This document shows positions 53,204-63,026 of a DNA stretch of 64,000 bases, piece after piece. The stretch covers positions 1 through 64,000 of the forward strand of contig DJPH01000019.1 of NCBI GenBank assembly GCA_002439755.1. Direction: 5' to 3'. The number at the start of each line of letters is the position of its first letter. Position 1 is the stretch's first letter. The notes below the pieces were generated by a model, which was given only the letters and a program-made list of their open reading frames with translations, searched no databases and had not been told where the DNA came from. The position numbers and the translations under genes are program-made. Source of the DNA: Prevotellaceae bacterium UBA6417 (GTDB taxonomy: Bacteria; Bacteroidota; Bacteroidia; Bacteroidales; Bacteroidaceae).

Positions 53204-54571
53204 ATGAATGTCTCATTAGAAAAGACTGACGATGTCACAGGCAAGTTGACCGTCAAACTGGAAAAAGCCGATTATGCAGCTAACGTAGAAAAGGCTCTGA
53301 AAAATTTAAGGCAGAAAGCCAATATGCCGGGCTTTCGTCCGGGCATGGTCCCTATTGGGATGATAAAGAAAATGTACGGTAACGAAGTTAAGGCAGAAGA
53401 AATAAACAAGACTCTTTCAACGGCCGTAAACGATTATATCAAGGAGCAGAAATTGCAGTTATTGGCAGATCCTTTGATTAGTGAAAATCAAAAAGAACTG
53501 GATATTGTCGGTGCTGAAGATTTTGAATTTGCTTTCGATTTGGGTTTGGCTCCTCAGGTTGCTGTGGAACTTACCGATAAGGACGAGATTCCATATTATG
53601 ATATAATAGTAGATGACAAGGTTGTTGATAGCCAGATTGAGAATTATCGCAGACAAGGAGGCAAAAATATTGAGGCCGATGTTTACGATGGTGACAACGA
53701 TTTGCTGAGAGGAACGTTGATTGAGCTGTCTGACGATGGCAGCGAAAAGGCCGATGGCTTGAAAGTTGAGAAGGCCTCTTTGATGCCCAAATTTTTCAGC
53801 AATGATGAGCAAAAGGCCCTTTTCAAGGATGCTAAGAAGAATGAAGATGTCGTATTCAATGTGAGTAAAGCTTACGATAACAAAGAAAGCGAAATAGCAT
53901 CGTTATTGAAAATTCAAAAGGAAGAAGTTGCCAATCATACGGGAAATTTCAAATTCAATATTGCTGAAATATCGCGTTTCCAAATGGCTGAGCTAAATCA
54001 GGACTTGTTTGATTTGGCTTTTGGCAAAGGCACGGTAAAGAGCGAAGAAGAATTCCGCAACCGTATCAAGACGGATATAGAAACCGCGTATTCACGTGAC
54101 AGTGATTTCAAATTCCTGATGGATTTGCGCGACTATGCCGACAAAAAGGCCGGCGAAATCAAGTTTCCTGAAGAAATCCTCAAACGTTTCTTGCTGAATA
54201 ATGCCAAGAAAGAGGAAGATAAAAATAATATTGATGACATTTTGAAACGTTATATTTCAGAATTGAGATGGAATTTGGTTCGCACACGTTTGGCTGATAA
54301 TGCCAAGGTGAAAATTGATGACAAGGCTGTCAAGGACACAGCTCGTGAGATGGTTCAGATTCAATTTGCCCAATACGGCATCAACAGTATTCCAACTGAA
54401 ACACTTGATAAGTATGCCGATGAAATGTTGAAGAATGAAAATCAACAAGACAATATCATCAGTCACAGTATCGATAAAGCCATTACAGAGGCTTATAAGT
54501 CAATTGTAAAGCTCGGGCATAAGAAAGTGTCGATTGAAGAGTTCAATAAGATGTTTGAGCCCAATGCATAA
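53204..54571 (+). CDS. tig: trigger factor, ribosome-associated chaperone
   Basis: Trigger factor binds nascent chains at the ribosome exit. The 455-residue protein has the N-terminal ribosome-binding domain with the signature GFRPGMVPIGMIKKMYG. A diverged middle region follows at about 150-240 in which the PPIase fold is hard to recognise, as in other Bacteroidota. The C-terminal helical arms complete the protein. It is followed by clpP and clpX, the classic tig-clpP-clpX order, with an inverted repeat between tig and clpP. Confidence 0.92.
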   Translation: MNVSLEKTDDVTGKLTVKLEKADYAANVEKALKNLRQKANMPGFRPGMVPIGMIKKMYGNEVKAEEINKTLSTAVNDYIKEQKLQLLADPLISENQKELDIVGAEDFEFAFDLGLAPQVAVELTDKDEIPYYDIIVDDKVVDSQIENYRRQGGKNIEADVYDGDNDLLRGTLIELSDDGSEKADGLKVEKASLMPKFFSNDEQKALFKDAKKNEDVVFNVSKAYDNKESEIASLLKIQKEEVANHTGNFKFNIAEISRFQMAELNQDLFDLAFGKGTVKSEEEFRNRIKTDIETAYSRDSDFKFLMDLRDYADKKAGEIKFPEEILKRFLLNNAKKEEDKNNIDDILKRYISELRWNLVRTRLADNAKVKIDDKAVKDTAREMVQIQFAQYGINSIPTETLDKYADEMLKNENQQDNIISHSIDKAITEAYKSIVKLGHKKVSIEEFNKMFEPNA

Positions 54572-54588
54572 TGTTGTCATTTAGGATG

Positions 54589-54628
54589 CTGTCCGCAGCT
54601 TTCGCATTTCTGTGGAAACTGCGGACAG
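54589..54628 (+). terminator. hairpin between tig and clpP
   Basis: CTGTCCGCAG (54589-54598) and CTGCGGACAG (54619-54628) form a perfect 10-bp stem, with TTTC/GGAAA pairing in the loop. Only a weak T-tract (TGTTGTTATATA) follows, so it may attenuate rather than end transcription into clpPX. Confidence 0.55.
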
Positions 54629-54664
54629 TGTTGTTATATATAGAATATTTTAAAGCTGAGAACT

Positions 54665-55342
54665 ATGAATGAATTTAAGAAGTACGCAACCCGTCACTTT
54701 GGTATGAATAGCCAGGTTCTTGACGATGTGGTGAATGCGCAAAACCAATATCTTAATCCTTATATCTTAGAGGAACGTCAGCTCAATGTGACTCAGATGG
54801 ATGTGTTCTCCCGTCTGATGATGGACAGAATTATTTTTCTCGGAACACCGATAGATGACTATACGGCAAATACATTGCAGGCACAGTTGCTGTATCTTGA
54901 CAGTGTCGATCCGGGAAAAGACATATCAATTTATGTAAATTCTCCGGGTGGAAGTGTCTCTGCCGGTCTTGGCATATATGATACCATGCAATTTATAAAC
55001 AGCGATGTTGCTACCATCTGTACAGGCATGGCAGCCAGTATGGCCGCAGTGTTACTTGTTGCTGGTGCTGAGGGCAAACGCTCAGCATTGCCTCATAGTC
55101 GTGTAATGATACATCAGCCAATGGGTGGCGTGCAAGGGCAGGCCAGCGATATCGAGATTACGGCTCGCGAGATACAAAAGTTGAAGAAAGAGCTTTATAC
55201 GATTATTGCAGATCATTCTCATAATACTTTTGAAAAGGTCTGGAACGACAGCGACCGTGATTATTGGATGACGGCTCAAGAAGCTTTGGAATATGGAATG
55301 ATAGATAAGGTCTTGAAGCGTAAATCTGATGGTAAAAAGTAA
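54665..55342 (+). CDS. clpP: ATP-dependent Clp protease proteolytic subunit
   Basis: ClpP forms the tetradecameric protease chamber used with ClpX. The 225-residue protein has the catalytic Ser in [11 protein letters not shown], His in HSRVMIHQP and Asp in the following helix region ([14 protein letters not shown]). The N-terminus is slightly long, with a possible propeptide ([13 protein letters not shown]). It overlaps clpX by 14 bases, indicating coupled expression. Confidence 0.95.
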   Translation: MNEFKKYATRHFGMNSQVLDDVVNAQNQYLNPYILEERQLNVTQMDVFSRLMMDRIIFLGTPIDDYTANTLQAQLLYLDSVDPGKDISIYVNSPGGSVSAGLGIYDTMQFINSDVATICTGMAASMAAVLLVAGAEGKRSALPHSRVMIHQPMGGVQGQASDIEITAREIQKLKKELYTIIADHSHNTFEKVWNDSDRDYWMTAQEALEYGMIDKVLKRKSDGKK

Positions 55343-56546
55343 GAAATGTTGTAGCTTTTGTGGCCGCAGCGAAGACGAAGTAAGATTGTTGATTACCGGT
55401 ATAAACGGCTACATCTGTGATGAGTGTGCCGAATCTGCCCATCGAATAGTGCTTGAAGCTTTGTCTTCGCAGAAGCCGGCTGAAATTCCCGATTTTAAAA
55501 CGCTCCCGAAACCGAAGGAGATAAAGGATTATCTGGATCAATATGTTATTGGTCAGGATGAGGCAAAAAAGACCTTAGCCGTAGCCGTATATAATCACTA
55601 TAAGCGTTTAGGGCAAATCCATGATGATAAGGACGGTGTCGAAATCGAGAAAAGTAATATTATTATGGTTGGTAATACCGGTACCGGCAAGACCCTTTTG
55701 GCGCGTACCATTGCCAAGCTTATTCATGTTCCTTTTACGATTGTTGATGCAACGGTATTTACCGAGGCTGGTTATGTAGGCGAAGATGTGGAAAGCATCT
55801 TAAGCCGTTTGTTGCAAGTTGCCGATTACGATGTGGAAAGAGCGCAGCATGGAATTGTCTTTATTGATGAGATAGACAAAATAGCGCGTAAGCAGGACAA
55901 TCCGAGTATCACACGGGATGTAAGTGGTGAAGGTGTACAGCAAGGGTTGCTAAAGCTCTTGGAAGGTTCAATGGTTAACGTTCCTCCAAAAGGAGGGCGG
56001 AAACATCCTGATCAGGATTATATACATGTAGATACAAGTAATATTCTGTTTATATGCGGTGGAGCTTTTGATGGTATAGAACAGAAGATTGCCCAACGCT
56101 TGAATACGCACGTTGTAGGTTTCCAGTCTGTGCAGCATACAATGAATATAGATAAGGATAATCTGATGCGTTATATCATGCCTCAAGACTTGAAGTCGTT
56201 CGGTTTGATACCCGAAATAATTGGGCGTCTGCCTGTTCTTACCTATTTGAATCCATTGGATCGCGAAGCATTGCGACGGATTCTGACCGAACCAAAGAAC
56301 TCTATCATTCGTCAATATCAGAAGCTGATGGAAATGGATGGCATTGAACTCTCTTTTGAGCCGTCTACCTTAGACTTTATTGTCGATAAAGCTGTCGATT
56401 ATAAGTTGGGCGCGCGTGGTTTACGCAGCATTGTCGAGACAATTATGCGTCCTGTTATGTTTGAGCTTCCTTCCGAAAAGAAAACGAAATATGTCGTGAC
56501 GAAAGCATTTGCACAGGAACAATTGGAAAAGATTTCCAACATGTGA
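55329..56546 (+). CDS. clpX: ATP-dependent Clp protease ATPase subunit
   Basis: ClpX unfolds substrates and feeds them to ClpP. The 405-residue protein has the N-terminal zinc-binding domain ([10 protein letters not shown] and CDEC) and Walker A GNTGTGKT. Walker B ([11 protein letters not shown]) and the sensor/arginine region with [10 protein letters not shown] near the C-terminus follow. Its start lies inside the end of clpP (14-base overlap). A 13-bp hairpin follows the gene. Confidence 0.95.
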   Translation: MVKSKKCCSFCGRSEDEVRLLITGINGYICDECAESAHRIVLEALSSQKPAEIPDFKTLPKPKEIKDYLDQYVIGQDEAKKTLAVAVYNHYKRLGQIHDDKDGVEIEKSNIIMVGNTGTGKTLLARTIAKLIHVPFTIVDATVFTEAGYVGEDVESILSRLLQVADYDVERAQHGIVFIDEIDKIARKQDNPSITRDVSGEGVQQGLLKLLEGSMVNVPPKGGRKHPDQDYIHVDTSNILFICGGAFDGIEQKIAQRLNTHVVGFQSVQHTMNIDKDNLMRYIMPQDLKSFGLIPEIIGRLPVLTYLNPLDREALRRILTEPKNSIIRQYQKLMEMDGIELSFEPSTLDFIVDKAVDYKLGARGLRSIVETIMRPVMFELPSEKKTKYVVTKAFAQEQLEKISNM

Positions 56547-56563
56547 GTCTGGTCAGATGTTTG

Positions 56564-56601
56564 CAAAATGCCCGCTTCAGTTATCTGTAGCGGGCATTTT
56601 G
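56564..56601. terminator. bidirectional terminator between clpX and the mltF-like gene
   Basis: A perfect 13-bp stem CAAAATGCCCGCT (56564-56576)/AGCGGGCATTTTG (56589-56601) lies between convergent genes; the T-run and the A-run are part of the stem. Confidence 0.75.
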
Positions 56602-57849
56602 TTAACGGATTTGGAAAATGGAGTCTTCACGTCCGATAACAGTTCCGTTTTGTCGTGTGAATCTGTTTTTGTGATGCGACTTTTCAGGTTCGAAGTGCAA
56701 ATTATCTGTTGTTGATAGATGTGGACTGCGCGCTATCCCTTGGTAGTCTGCCCATCTGTCTAAGATGCTGTAAACATAATTATAGGTCTCGCTGCCTATC
56801 ATATAGCCGTAGCGCACAACAGGGTCACGATAAAATTGCGGCTTGCTTAAGTTCAATACATAAAAGCTGACTGCATCCCAAAGTTGAGGGTTTCGTTTAT
56901 TCTTTCTTGCCAAATTCTGCGCATCGCGTATATGATAATATCCGCCGTTGTAGGCTGCCAATACAAATTTCTTGCGTTCTAACGGGTGGCGGATGTCATT
57001 GAACCGTTGCTCCAGTTGCCTTATATATTTGGCTGCTGCTTTGATGTTTGTTTCAGGATGGTTCAGATTGTTTGTAGTTATTCCTAAATGATTGGCAGTG
57101 CCCGGCATGATTTGCATCAGTCCTTTAGCTCCGGCCCAGCTGATTGCTTCCGGGTCGAACGCACTTTCCTGATAACATTGAGCGGCTATCAGACGCCAAT
57201 CCCATCCTGTAGTTCTTGCCGCTTGTACAAATAGATGGTCATAAGGCGATATGATTCCCTTTCTGCGGTCTTGATATACGGCAAATACTCGCCGGCGTAC
57301 CAAAGGTGCTTGCAGTAAGCCTTTTTGTTCTTTCGACGTTAGCGAATACATGTCGGGGCGGTACCATTCATCTAAGGCTTTTGCCAGTTCTGTGCTTTGA
57401 GGCCGTACGGCCCATTTTTGTTCTTCCCAATTTTTTCCTTTGTAAAGTCCGCAAGCTGTCAATTGTTGAGATCTGATAGTCTTTGCTGGTAAGGGCAAGG
57501 CTATCAGGTCGGCTTTCGATTGTTTCAGCATGTGAAACAATTCAGTTGTATCTCGTGCTATTTCCATGCGTAGACGTAGTCCCAAACTGTTGGCAAAACG
57601 TTCTGCCAGCAGATATTGCAAACCCATGTCGCGGCCATGAAATTGGTAGTAGGTTTCCGGCCCGCTGAGGGTAACTGCTATCAGTTCTCCTGCATTTTCA
57701 ATGTCTGCCAAATCATATTCTGCCACTGATTGTGCAGAATCTGCGGTCACATCCAAAGGCGACATGGTTTTTTGCCTTTGGCATGATAGGAACAGGAAAC
57801 ACCATATGGTAATGGCATAGAAATATTCTCTTGCTTGAGTGTTTGGCAA
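56602..57849 (-). CDS. MltF-like membrane-bound lytic transglycosylase (lipoprotein)
   Basis: The 415-residue protein combines a solute-binding-protein-like domain (about 40-230) with a C-terminal lytic transglycosylase (SLT) domain. The catalytic Glu is in QCYQESAFDPEA, with GLMQIMPGTA following. This is the MltF layout; such enzymes cleave glycan strands with formation of 1,6-anhydroMurNAc. The only in-frame ATG (57921) lies upstream of the near-consensus minus promoter at 57873-57904. A TTG start at 57849 therefore fits better; it yields a short N-terminus and a lipobox-like IWCFLFLSC. Localisation would be periplasm-facing membrane. Confidence 0.78.
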   Translation of the reverse strand: MPNTQAREYFYAITIWCFLFLSCQRQKTMSPLDVTADSAQSVAEYDLADIENAGELIAVTLSGPETYYQFHGRDMGLQYLLAERFANSLGLRLRMEIARDTTELFHMLKQSKADLIALPLPAKTIRSQQLTACGLYKGKNWEEQKWAVRPQSTELAKALDEWYRPDMYSLTSKEQKGLLQAPLVRRRVFAVYQDRRKGIISPYDHLFVQAARTTGWDWRLIAAQCYQESAFDPEAISWAGAKGLMQIMPGTANHLGITTNNLNHPETNIKAAAKYIRQLEQRFNDIRHPLERKKFVLAAYNGGYYHIRDAQNLARKNKRNPQLWDAVSFYVLNLSKPQFYRDPVVRYGYMIGSETYNYVYSILDRWADYQGIARSPHLSTTDNLHFEPEKSHHKNRFTRQNGTVIGREDSIFQIR

Positions 57850-57861
57850 TGGATTTATCGT

Positions 57862-57869
57862 TATTTTTG
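57862..57869 (+). promoter_or_regulatory. -7 box for the Dabb gene, overlapping divergent promoter
   Basis: TATTTTTG matches TAnnTTTG, 40 bases before the ATG at 57910. A TTTG lies 16 bases upstream (57842-57845), shorter than usual. It is the left half of a perfect palindrome with the minus-strand box. Confidence 0.55.
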
Positions 57870-57872
57870 CGG

Positions 57873-57904
57873 CAAAAATACGAATTATCCATTTAATATA
57901 CAAA
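57873..57904 (-). promoter_or_regulatory. full promoter for the mltF-like gene, mirror image of the Dabb promoter
   Basis: On the minus strand TTTG (57901-57904), 20 bases, then TATTTTTG (57873-57880) matches the consensus in boxes and spacing. It is separated by CGG from the plus-strand box, forming a 19-base palindrome at 57862-57880. Confidence 0.7.
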
Positions 57905-57909
57905 GTATC

Positions 57910-58209
57910 ATGGTTAAACATGTTGTATTGTTTCGCTTTCGGAAAGATGTAGATTTCGAAATTCGGAAGAAAGTAAGTGAGCGTTTTAGGGCAGAAATCA
58001 TGGCTCTGCCGTCCAAGTTGGATTTTATCCGTGGCTTGGAAGTTGGGTTTAATATCAATAAAGCTGAAACGTGGGACATTTGTCTATGCGGAGTTTTTGA
58101 CAATCTGGACGATGTCCGTGCCTATAGCAATTTCCCGGATCATCAGGCGGCCGCTGCTGCATTGAAACCGTATCTGGATGGTCGTAGTTGTGTGGATTAC
58201 GAAGTATGA
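57910..58209 (+). CDS. Dabb (stress-responsive A/B barrel) family protein
   Basis: The 99-residue protein begins MVKHVVLFRFR and has the alternating strands and helices of the dimeric alpha-beta barrel (Dabb) family, including a late conserved FPDHQ motif. Bacterial members are small cytoplasmic proteins of mostly unknown function. I chose the start at 57910 since it gives the family N-terminus and lies 34 bases downstream of the predicted transcript start. A terminator follows. Confidence 0.85.
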   Translation: MVKHVVLFRFRKDVDFEIRKKVSERFRAEIMALPSKLDFIRGLEVGFNINKAETWDICLCGVFDNLDDVRAYSNFPDHQAAAAALKPYLDGRSCVDYEV

Positions 58210-58223
58210 AGGTCGTTTCCAAA

Positions 58224-58257
58224 GGTTCGGTTAATCTATCAACCGAATCTTTTTGCT
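58224..58257 (+). terminator. rho-independent terminator after the Dabb gene
   Basis: A 9-bp stem (58224-58232/58241-58249, one G-U) is followed by TTTTTGCTTT. A smaller hairpin (58272-58277/58287-58292) lies just beyond. Confidence 0.7.
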
Positions 58258-58382
58258 TTAATAACATGTATGTCGAATAAACCTTTTTCGACTTGATTCG
58301 TCCTACAAAAGGTCGTCGCATTGAAGAATCATTGCGAGAAACAAGATAAAGAGTGTGTACAATGACGACAGTATATATAAGA

Positions 58383-59723
58383 ATGAAGAAGATTGGATTT
58401 TTTTCGCTGCTTTGCCTCTCGTCTTTCTTTCACGTAGGACAGGCGCAAAAAGTGTGGACGTTGCAAGAATGCATCGATTACGCATTAACTAACAATATTC
58501 AGGTTCAGAAGAACAAAATTGCCGCCCAAACGGCCGAACAGAATCTGATAGCTTCAAAAGCAGCCCGTTTGCCGACTCTTTCGGCAAACAGTAACCAAAA
58601 CGTTGCATGGCGTCCGTTTAGTCAGCAAACTATCAATTTGACCAATGGTACGATGACAACTTCGCAAAGCCTGGTTAATTATAATGGCAGTTATGCTTTA
58701 AGTGGCAATTGGACAGTTTGGAACGGTGGTCGTATCGGAAAGAACATTGAGAAGAACAAGTATTCGCAGCGTATTGCCGAACTTGAAACCGAGCAAACGG
58801 CCAACAGCATTCAGGAACAGATTGCCCAAATCTATATTCAGATACTTTATGAGAATGAGGCGGTCAAGATTGATAGCGCCAATATAAAAGTGGCTGAGAT
58901 GCAATTGGCGCGTGCAAAGGAGCGCGTTAATGTAGGCGATCTGGCTAAAGTTGATGTAGCTCAGCTTGAAGCCCAGTTGACACAGGATAAGTATGCCTTG
59001 GTCAGTGCCCAGGCTCAGTTGGAAACGTATAAGCTTCAGTTGCGTCAATTGCTGGAAATACACGGCGATGAGCCCTTTGATGTGGCTATTCCGACTGTCG
59101 GCGATGAATCGGTTTTGGCTGCCGTACCTTCGAAGACTTCTGTTTATGAGGCGGCTTTAGGCAGCCGTCCCGAAGTGGAAAGCAGCAAGTTGGATATTGC
59201 TTCGGCCAAACTTGATAAAGATATCGCCAAGGCTTCCTGGTATCCTTCCATCAGTGCAAACGCCGGAATTGGCAGCAGTCATTCGAGCGGCATCCATACC
59301 GGGGCGTTCAAGCAATTGAAAACCAACATGAGCAATACCCTTGGATTGACCATTTCAATTCCTATTTCCGACCAAAAACAAACTAAGACGGCTGTACAAA
59401 AAGCAGAATTGGCCATTCGCAATAGTGAATTGAATTTGGAAGATACACGCAAGCAGCTTTATAGCAATGTTGAAAATCATTGGTTGAATGCTACAACTGC
59501 CCAACAGCAATACATTGCCGCCAATGCCAACGTAAAAAGCATGCAGGAAAGCTATGACTTGATAAGTGAACAATTCCGTTTGGGCTTGAAGAACATAGTG
59601 GAGCTGACAGTAGGTAAGAACAACCTTTTGCAGGCTGAAGGACAGAAACTGCAAAGCAAATATACTGCATTGTACAATCTGGCAATGCTCCGCTTCTATC
59701 AAGGAGAAAAAATGAGATTATAA
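58383..59723 (+). CDS. TolC-family outer membrane efflux protein
   Basis: The 446-residue protein has a signal peptide (MKKIGFFSLLCLSSFFHVGQAQ), then two repeats of the outer-membrane-factor helical fold (start LQECIDYALTNNIQVQKNK; second half SRPEVESSKLDIASAKLDKD). It would form the outer channel for the MacA-MacB pump encoded just downstream. I chose the ATG at 58383, which starts the signal peptide. MacA begins 41 bases later. Confidence 0.92.
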   Translation: MKKIGFFSLLCLSSFFHVGQAQKVWTLQECIDYALTNNIQVQKNKIAAQTAEQNLIASKAARLPTLSANSNQNVAWRPFSQQTINLTNGTMTTSQSLVNYNGSYALSGNWTVWNGGRIGKNIEKNKYSQRIAELETEQTANSIQEQIAQIYIQILYENEAVKIDSANIKVAEMQLARAKERVNVGDLAKVDVAQLEAQLTQDKYALVSAQAQLETYKLQLRQLLEIHGDEPFDVAIPTVGDESVLAAVPSKTSVYEAALGSRPEVESSKLDIASAKLDKDIAKASWYPSISANAGIGSSHSSGIHTGAFKQLKTNMSNTLGLTISIPISDQKQTKTAVQKAELAIRNSELNLEDTRKQLYSNVENHWLNATTAQQQYIAANANVKSMQESYDLISEQFRLGLKNIVELTVGKNNLLQAEGQKLQSKYTALYNLAMLRFYQGEKMRL

Positions 59724-59764
59724 ATATCCTGAACTTCATTTGAAACAATAATTACGACTAAAAT

Positions 59765-60946
59765 ATGAAAGCGAAAACATTGGCAATCGCAATGGCAACG
59801 GCAACAGCAACAGTGCTGCTTGCTATCACCTCCTGCAGCAAGAAAAAGACTGTTGCATATACTACAGACAAGGTGGAACGTACGAACATTACTACCAGCA
59901 TTACGGCTACGGGAACTATTGAACCTGTGACAAAGGTCGAGGTGGGTACTCAAGTATCCGGTATAATCAGCAAGATTTATGTTGATTACAACAGTGTAGT
60001 AACGAAAGGTCAGGTAATTGCCGAGCTTGACCGTACGAATTTGCAAAGTGAATTGGTAAGTGCTCAAAGCAATCTTCAAAATGCTCAAAGCAATTTGAAT
60101 TACCAAAAAGCCAATTATGAACGTTATAAGACGCTTTATGACAAGGGGCTTGTCAGTGCCAACGATTTTGAAAATGCCCGTTTGGGCTTTCAGCAAGCTC
60201 AGGCTCAGGTTCGTGTTCAACAGCAAAGTGTGCAAAAAGCTCGTACCAATTTGGGCTATGCCACCATTACGGCTCCTATTGATGGTGTTGTACTGAGCAA
60301 GGAAGTGGAAGAAGGACAGACTGTGGCATCGGCCATGACGACGCCTACTTTGTTTATTATAGCGAAGGACTTGACAGACATGCGCGTGATTGCCGATATA
60401 GACGAAGCTGACATTGGCGGCGTACAAGTGGGTCAGCGTGTGTCTTTCACTGTTGATGCTTTTCCTGATGACACGTTTTCGGGTAGTGTTACTCAAGTGC
60501 GTCAGGAAGCTACTACAGAAAGCAATGTGGTTACCTATGAGGTGGTGATTTCGGCTCCCAACAAGGATTTGAAACTCAAGCCCGGATTAACGGCTAATGT
60601 GACGATTTATACTGCCGAAAAGAACAATGTCTTGGCTATTCCTTCAAAGGCACTGCGCTTTGCCCCCAACGAAAATGTATTGGCTGAGGATGAAAAGATA
60701 ATTGACTGCAAAGCCAAGAACAAGGTTTGGACACGCGAAGGAAAGGATTTCAAGGCTGTTGCCGTTACAACCGGAATATCAAATGGCACTTTGACTGAAA
60801 TTACGGGCGGTTTGAAAGCCGGGCAGGAGATTATCACGGAGATTGCAGCCATGGCAACTGCCGAAGGTCAGGAAAACAATTCGAAAAGCAATCCTTTCAT
60901 GCCGGGGCCTCCTAACAGGAACAAGAATAAAACATCGTCTAAATAG
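59765..60946 (+). CDS. MacA-like periplasmic adaptor (lipoprotein)
   Basis: The 393-residue adaptor has a lipoprotein signal ending AITSC. It has a lipoyl/barrel-sandwich domain split by a coiled-coil hairpin (about 95-160, Gln/Asn-rich) and a beta-barrel domain. It joins the ABC permease in the inner membrane to TolC. Its Gln-rich coiled coil and order with the ATPase and permease match MacA. The exported substrate (drug, peptide or siderophore) is unknown. Confidence 0.9.
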   Translation: MKAKTLAIAMATATATVLLAITSCSKKKTVAYTTDKVERTNITTSITATGTIEPVTKVEVGTQVSGIISKIYVDYNSVVTKGQVIAELDRTNLQSELVSAQSNLQNAQSNLNYQKANYERYKTLYDKGLVSANDFENARLGFQQAQAQVRVQQQSVQKARTNLGYATITAPIDGVVLSKEVEEGQTVASAMTTPTLFIIAKDLTDMRVIADIDEADIGGVQVGQRVSFTVDAFPDDTFSGSVTQVRQEATTESNVVTYEVVISAPNKDLKLKPGLTANVTIYTAEKNNVLAIPSKALRFAPNENVLAEDEKIIDCKAKNKVWTREGKDFKAVAVTTGISNGTLTEITGGLKAGQEIITEIAAMATAEGQENNSKSNPFMPGPPNRNKNKTSSK

Positions 60947-60961
60947 CTTTTCTTGTTTTGT

Positions 60962-61720
60962 ATGAATCAGGAGAATAGAAAAGTTGTCATCGAGCTGGAC
61001 AATGTTCGCCGCAATTTCATCGTCGGTGAAGAAACCGTCCATGCTTTGCGTGGAGTCAGTTTCAAAATTTATGAAGGAGAGTTCGTCACCATTATGGGTA
61101 CTTCCGGTTCGGGAAAGTCTACTTTGTTGAACCAATTGGGATGTTTGGATACTCCTACCAGTGGTGAATATTATTTGGATGGTGTGTCCGTGCGTACCAT
61201 GTCCAAGCGTCAGCGTGCGCGGTTGCGTAACCAGAAAATCGGTTTTGTGTTTCAGAACTACAACCTGCTTCCAAAAACGACGGCCGTTGAAAATGTGGAA
61301 CTTCCATTGATGTACAACAGTAAGTTTAATGCCAAACAACGTCATGATGCTGCTGTTAAAGCTCTTGAGGCCGTAGGCCTGGGCGATCGCCTTTATCATA
61401 AAAGCAACCAGATGTCGGGAGGTCAGATGCAACGTGTGGCCATAGCCCGGGCTTTGGTTAACGACCCGGCTGTGATATTGGCCGACGAAGCGACAGGTAA
61501 TTTGGATACCCGTACATCGTTCGAAATGCTGGTGCTCTTTCAAAAGCTCTATGCAGAAGGACGTACCATTATCTTTGTGACCCATAATCCCGATATAGCT
61601 CATTACAGCAGCCGTAATATCGTGTTGCGCGACGGTAAGATAAGGAGCGATGAAATCAATCATAACATATTATCGGCAGCCGAGGCTTTGGCCAAGATTC
61701 CGAAGCCGGTAGACGATTAG
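60962..61720 (+). CDS. MacB/LolD-type ABC transporter ATP-binding protein
   Basis: The 252-residue ATPase has Walker A GTSGSGKST, signature MSGGQMQRVAIARAL and Walker B VILADEATGNLD, as in the MacB/LolD family. I chose the ATG at 60962 over a TTG at 60953. It lies 15 bases after macA and 26 bases before the permease gene; in this operon the MacB nucleotide-binding and membrane parts are separate proteins, as is common. Confidence 0.93.
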   Translation: MNQENRKVVIELDNVRRNFIVGEETVHALRGVSFKIYEGEFVTIMGTSGSGKSTLLNQLGCLDTPTSGEYYLDGVSVRTMSKRQRARLRNQKIGFVFQNYNLLPKTTAVENVELPLMYNSKFNAKQRHDAAVKALEAVGLGDRLYHKSNQMSGGQMQRVAIARALVNDPAVILADEATGNLDTRTSFEMLVLFQKLYAEGRTIIFVTHNPDIAHYSSRNIVLRDGKIRSDEINHNILSAAEALAKIPKPVDD

Positions 61721-61746
61721 TCTTCATTACTTAAATAAACTACCCA

Positions 61747-62964
61747 ATGAATTTTTTCAATCTCATAAAAGTAGCTTTTAAAGCCATTTCCAATAACAAG
61801 TTTCGCTCGTTTCTTTCCATGCTCGGCATTATTATCGGTGTCGCTGCGGTCATTATCATGATGGCCATAGGGCAGGGCTCTAAGGAGAGTGTGCGACAAA
61901 ACATATCGCAGATGGGTACGAACATCATTACGATTCGTCCCGGTGCCGATATGCGCGGCGGCGTTCGTCAGGACCCGAGTGCCATGCAGACGCTGAAAAT
62001 AGCGGATTACGAGAAGATTCTTTCAGACAAGAACTATATATCTTACGTGAGTCCCGAAGTTTCTTCGTCAGGACAAGCCATTAACGGTGCCAATAATACG
62101 CTTACATCGCTTTATGGCGAGACACCCGACTATCTTGATATCAAGCAGTGGACGGTGGAAGATGGCGAAAGCTTTACCGACGAAGATGTCAGGAAAAGTG
62201 CCAAGGTGTGTTTGGTGGGCAAAACGGTGGTAGACGAACTTTTTCCGAACGGACAGGATCCTGTTGGACGTGTGATACGTTTCAAGTCCATTCCTTTTCG
62301 TATAGTGGGAGTCTTGAAATCCAAGGGCTATAATTCTTTTGGAATGGACCAGGACAATCTGATCATTGCTCCTTATACAACTGTGATGAAACGTGTGCTG
62401 GCACAGACATATCTGTCGTCTATCAATTGCTCTGCCATTTCCGAGGAATTGACCGATAATGCAATTGAGGAACTGACACAGATTTTGCGTACCAATCACA
62501 AACTTTCAGGTGAGCAGGAGGACGACTTCCGAATCCGTTCGCAGGAAGAGATGATGAAAACCATGTCAAGCACAATGGATACCATTACTATCATACTTGT
62601 TGTGGCAGCAGCTTTTTCACTGCTGGTGGCCGGCATCGGCATCATGAACATCATGTTGGTAAGTGTAACCGAACGGACGCGAGAAATAGGTCTTCGCATG
62701 TCGGTGGGCGCAACCGGACTTGACATAAGTAACCAGTTCCTGATAGAATCCATCATGATCAGTATCACGGGTGGAATCCTTGGCATCATAGTGGGCTATT
62801 TGGGCACATTGGTTTGCGGCTCGTTCGGATTGCCTACAAGCATTCCTCTTTGGAGTGTTCTTGTCAGTTTTGCCGTGTGCACGGTCATCGGTGTCGGTTT
62901 CGGATATTTTCCTGCTCAGAAAGCGGCCAATCTGGATCCGATTGAAGCCATCAGGTACGAATAG
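61747..62964 (+). CDS. MacB-type ABC transporter permease
   Basis: The 405-residue permease has an N-terminal helix (KFRSFLSMLGIIIGVAAVII), a large periplasmic MacB_PCD domain (about 45-265) and three C-terminal helices, with the conserved GIMNIMLVSVTERTREIGLRMSVG. It completes the tripartite pump with the upstream genes. A terminator with six T's follows at 62996-63026. Confidence 0.93.
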   Translation: MNFFNLIKVAFKAISNNKFRSFLSMLGIIIGVAAVIIMMAIGQGSKESVRQNISQMGTNIITIRPGADMRGGVRQDPSAMQTLKIADYEKILSDKNYISYVSPEVSSSGQAINGANNTLTSLYGETPDYLDIKQWTVEDGESFTDEDVRKSAKVCLVGKTVVDELFPNGQDPVGRVIRFKSIPFRIVGVLKSKGYNSFGMDQDNLIIAPYTTVMKRVLAQTYLSSINCSAISEELTDNAIEELTQILRTNHKLSGEQEDDFRIRSQEEMMKTMSSTMDTITIILVVAAAFSLLVAGIGIMNIMLVSVTERTREIGLRMSVGATGLDISNQFLIESIMISITGGILGIIVGYLGTLVCGSFGLPTSIPLWSVLVSFAVCTVIGVGFGYFPAQKAANLDPIEAIRYE

Positions 62965-62995
62965 GTTTGCAGATTAAAACAATAATTGCTGACGG

Positions 62996-63026
62996 CAGTC
63001 TGACACATGTCTGGCTGCTGTTTTTT
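62996..63026 (+). terminator. terminator of the efflux operon
   Basis: CAGTC-T-GACA pairs with TGTC-T-GGCTG (one T-T mismatch) ahead of a run of T's at 63020-63026, overlapping the end of the convergent lactonase gene. Confidence 0.65.

Noticed and set aside
57850..57921. ATG start at 57921 for the MltF-like gene
   Set aside because: It lies upstream of a near-consensus promoter for that gene.
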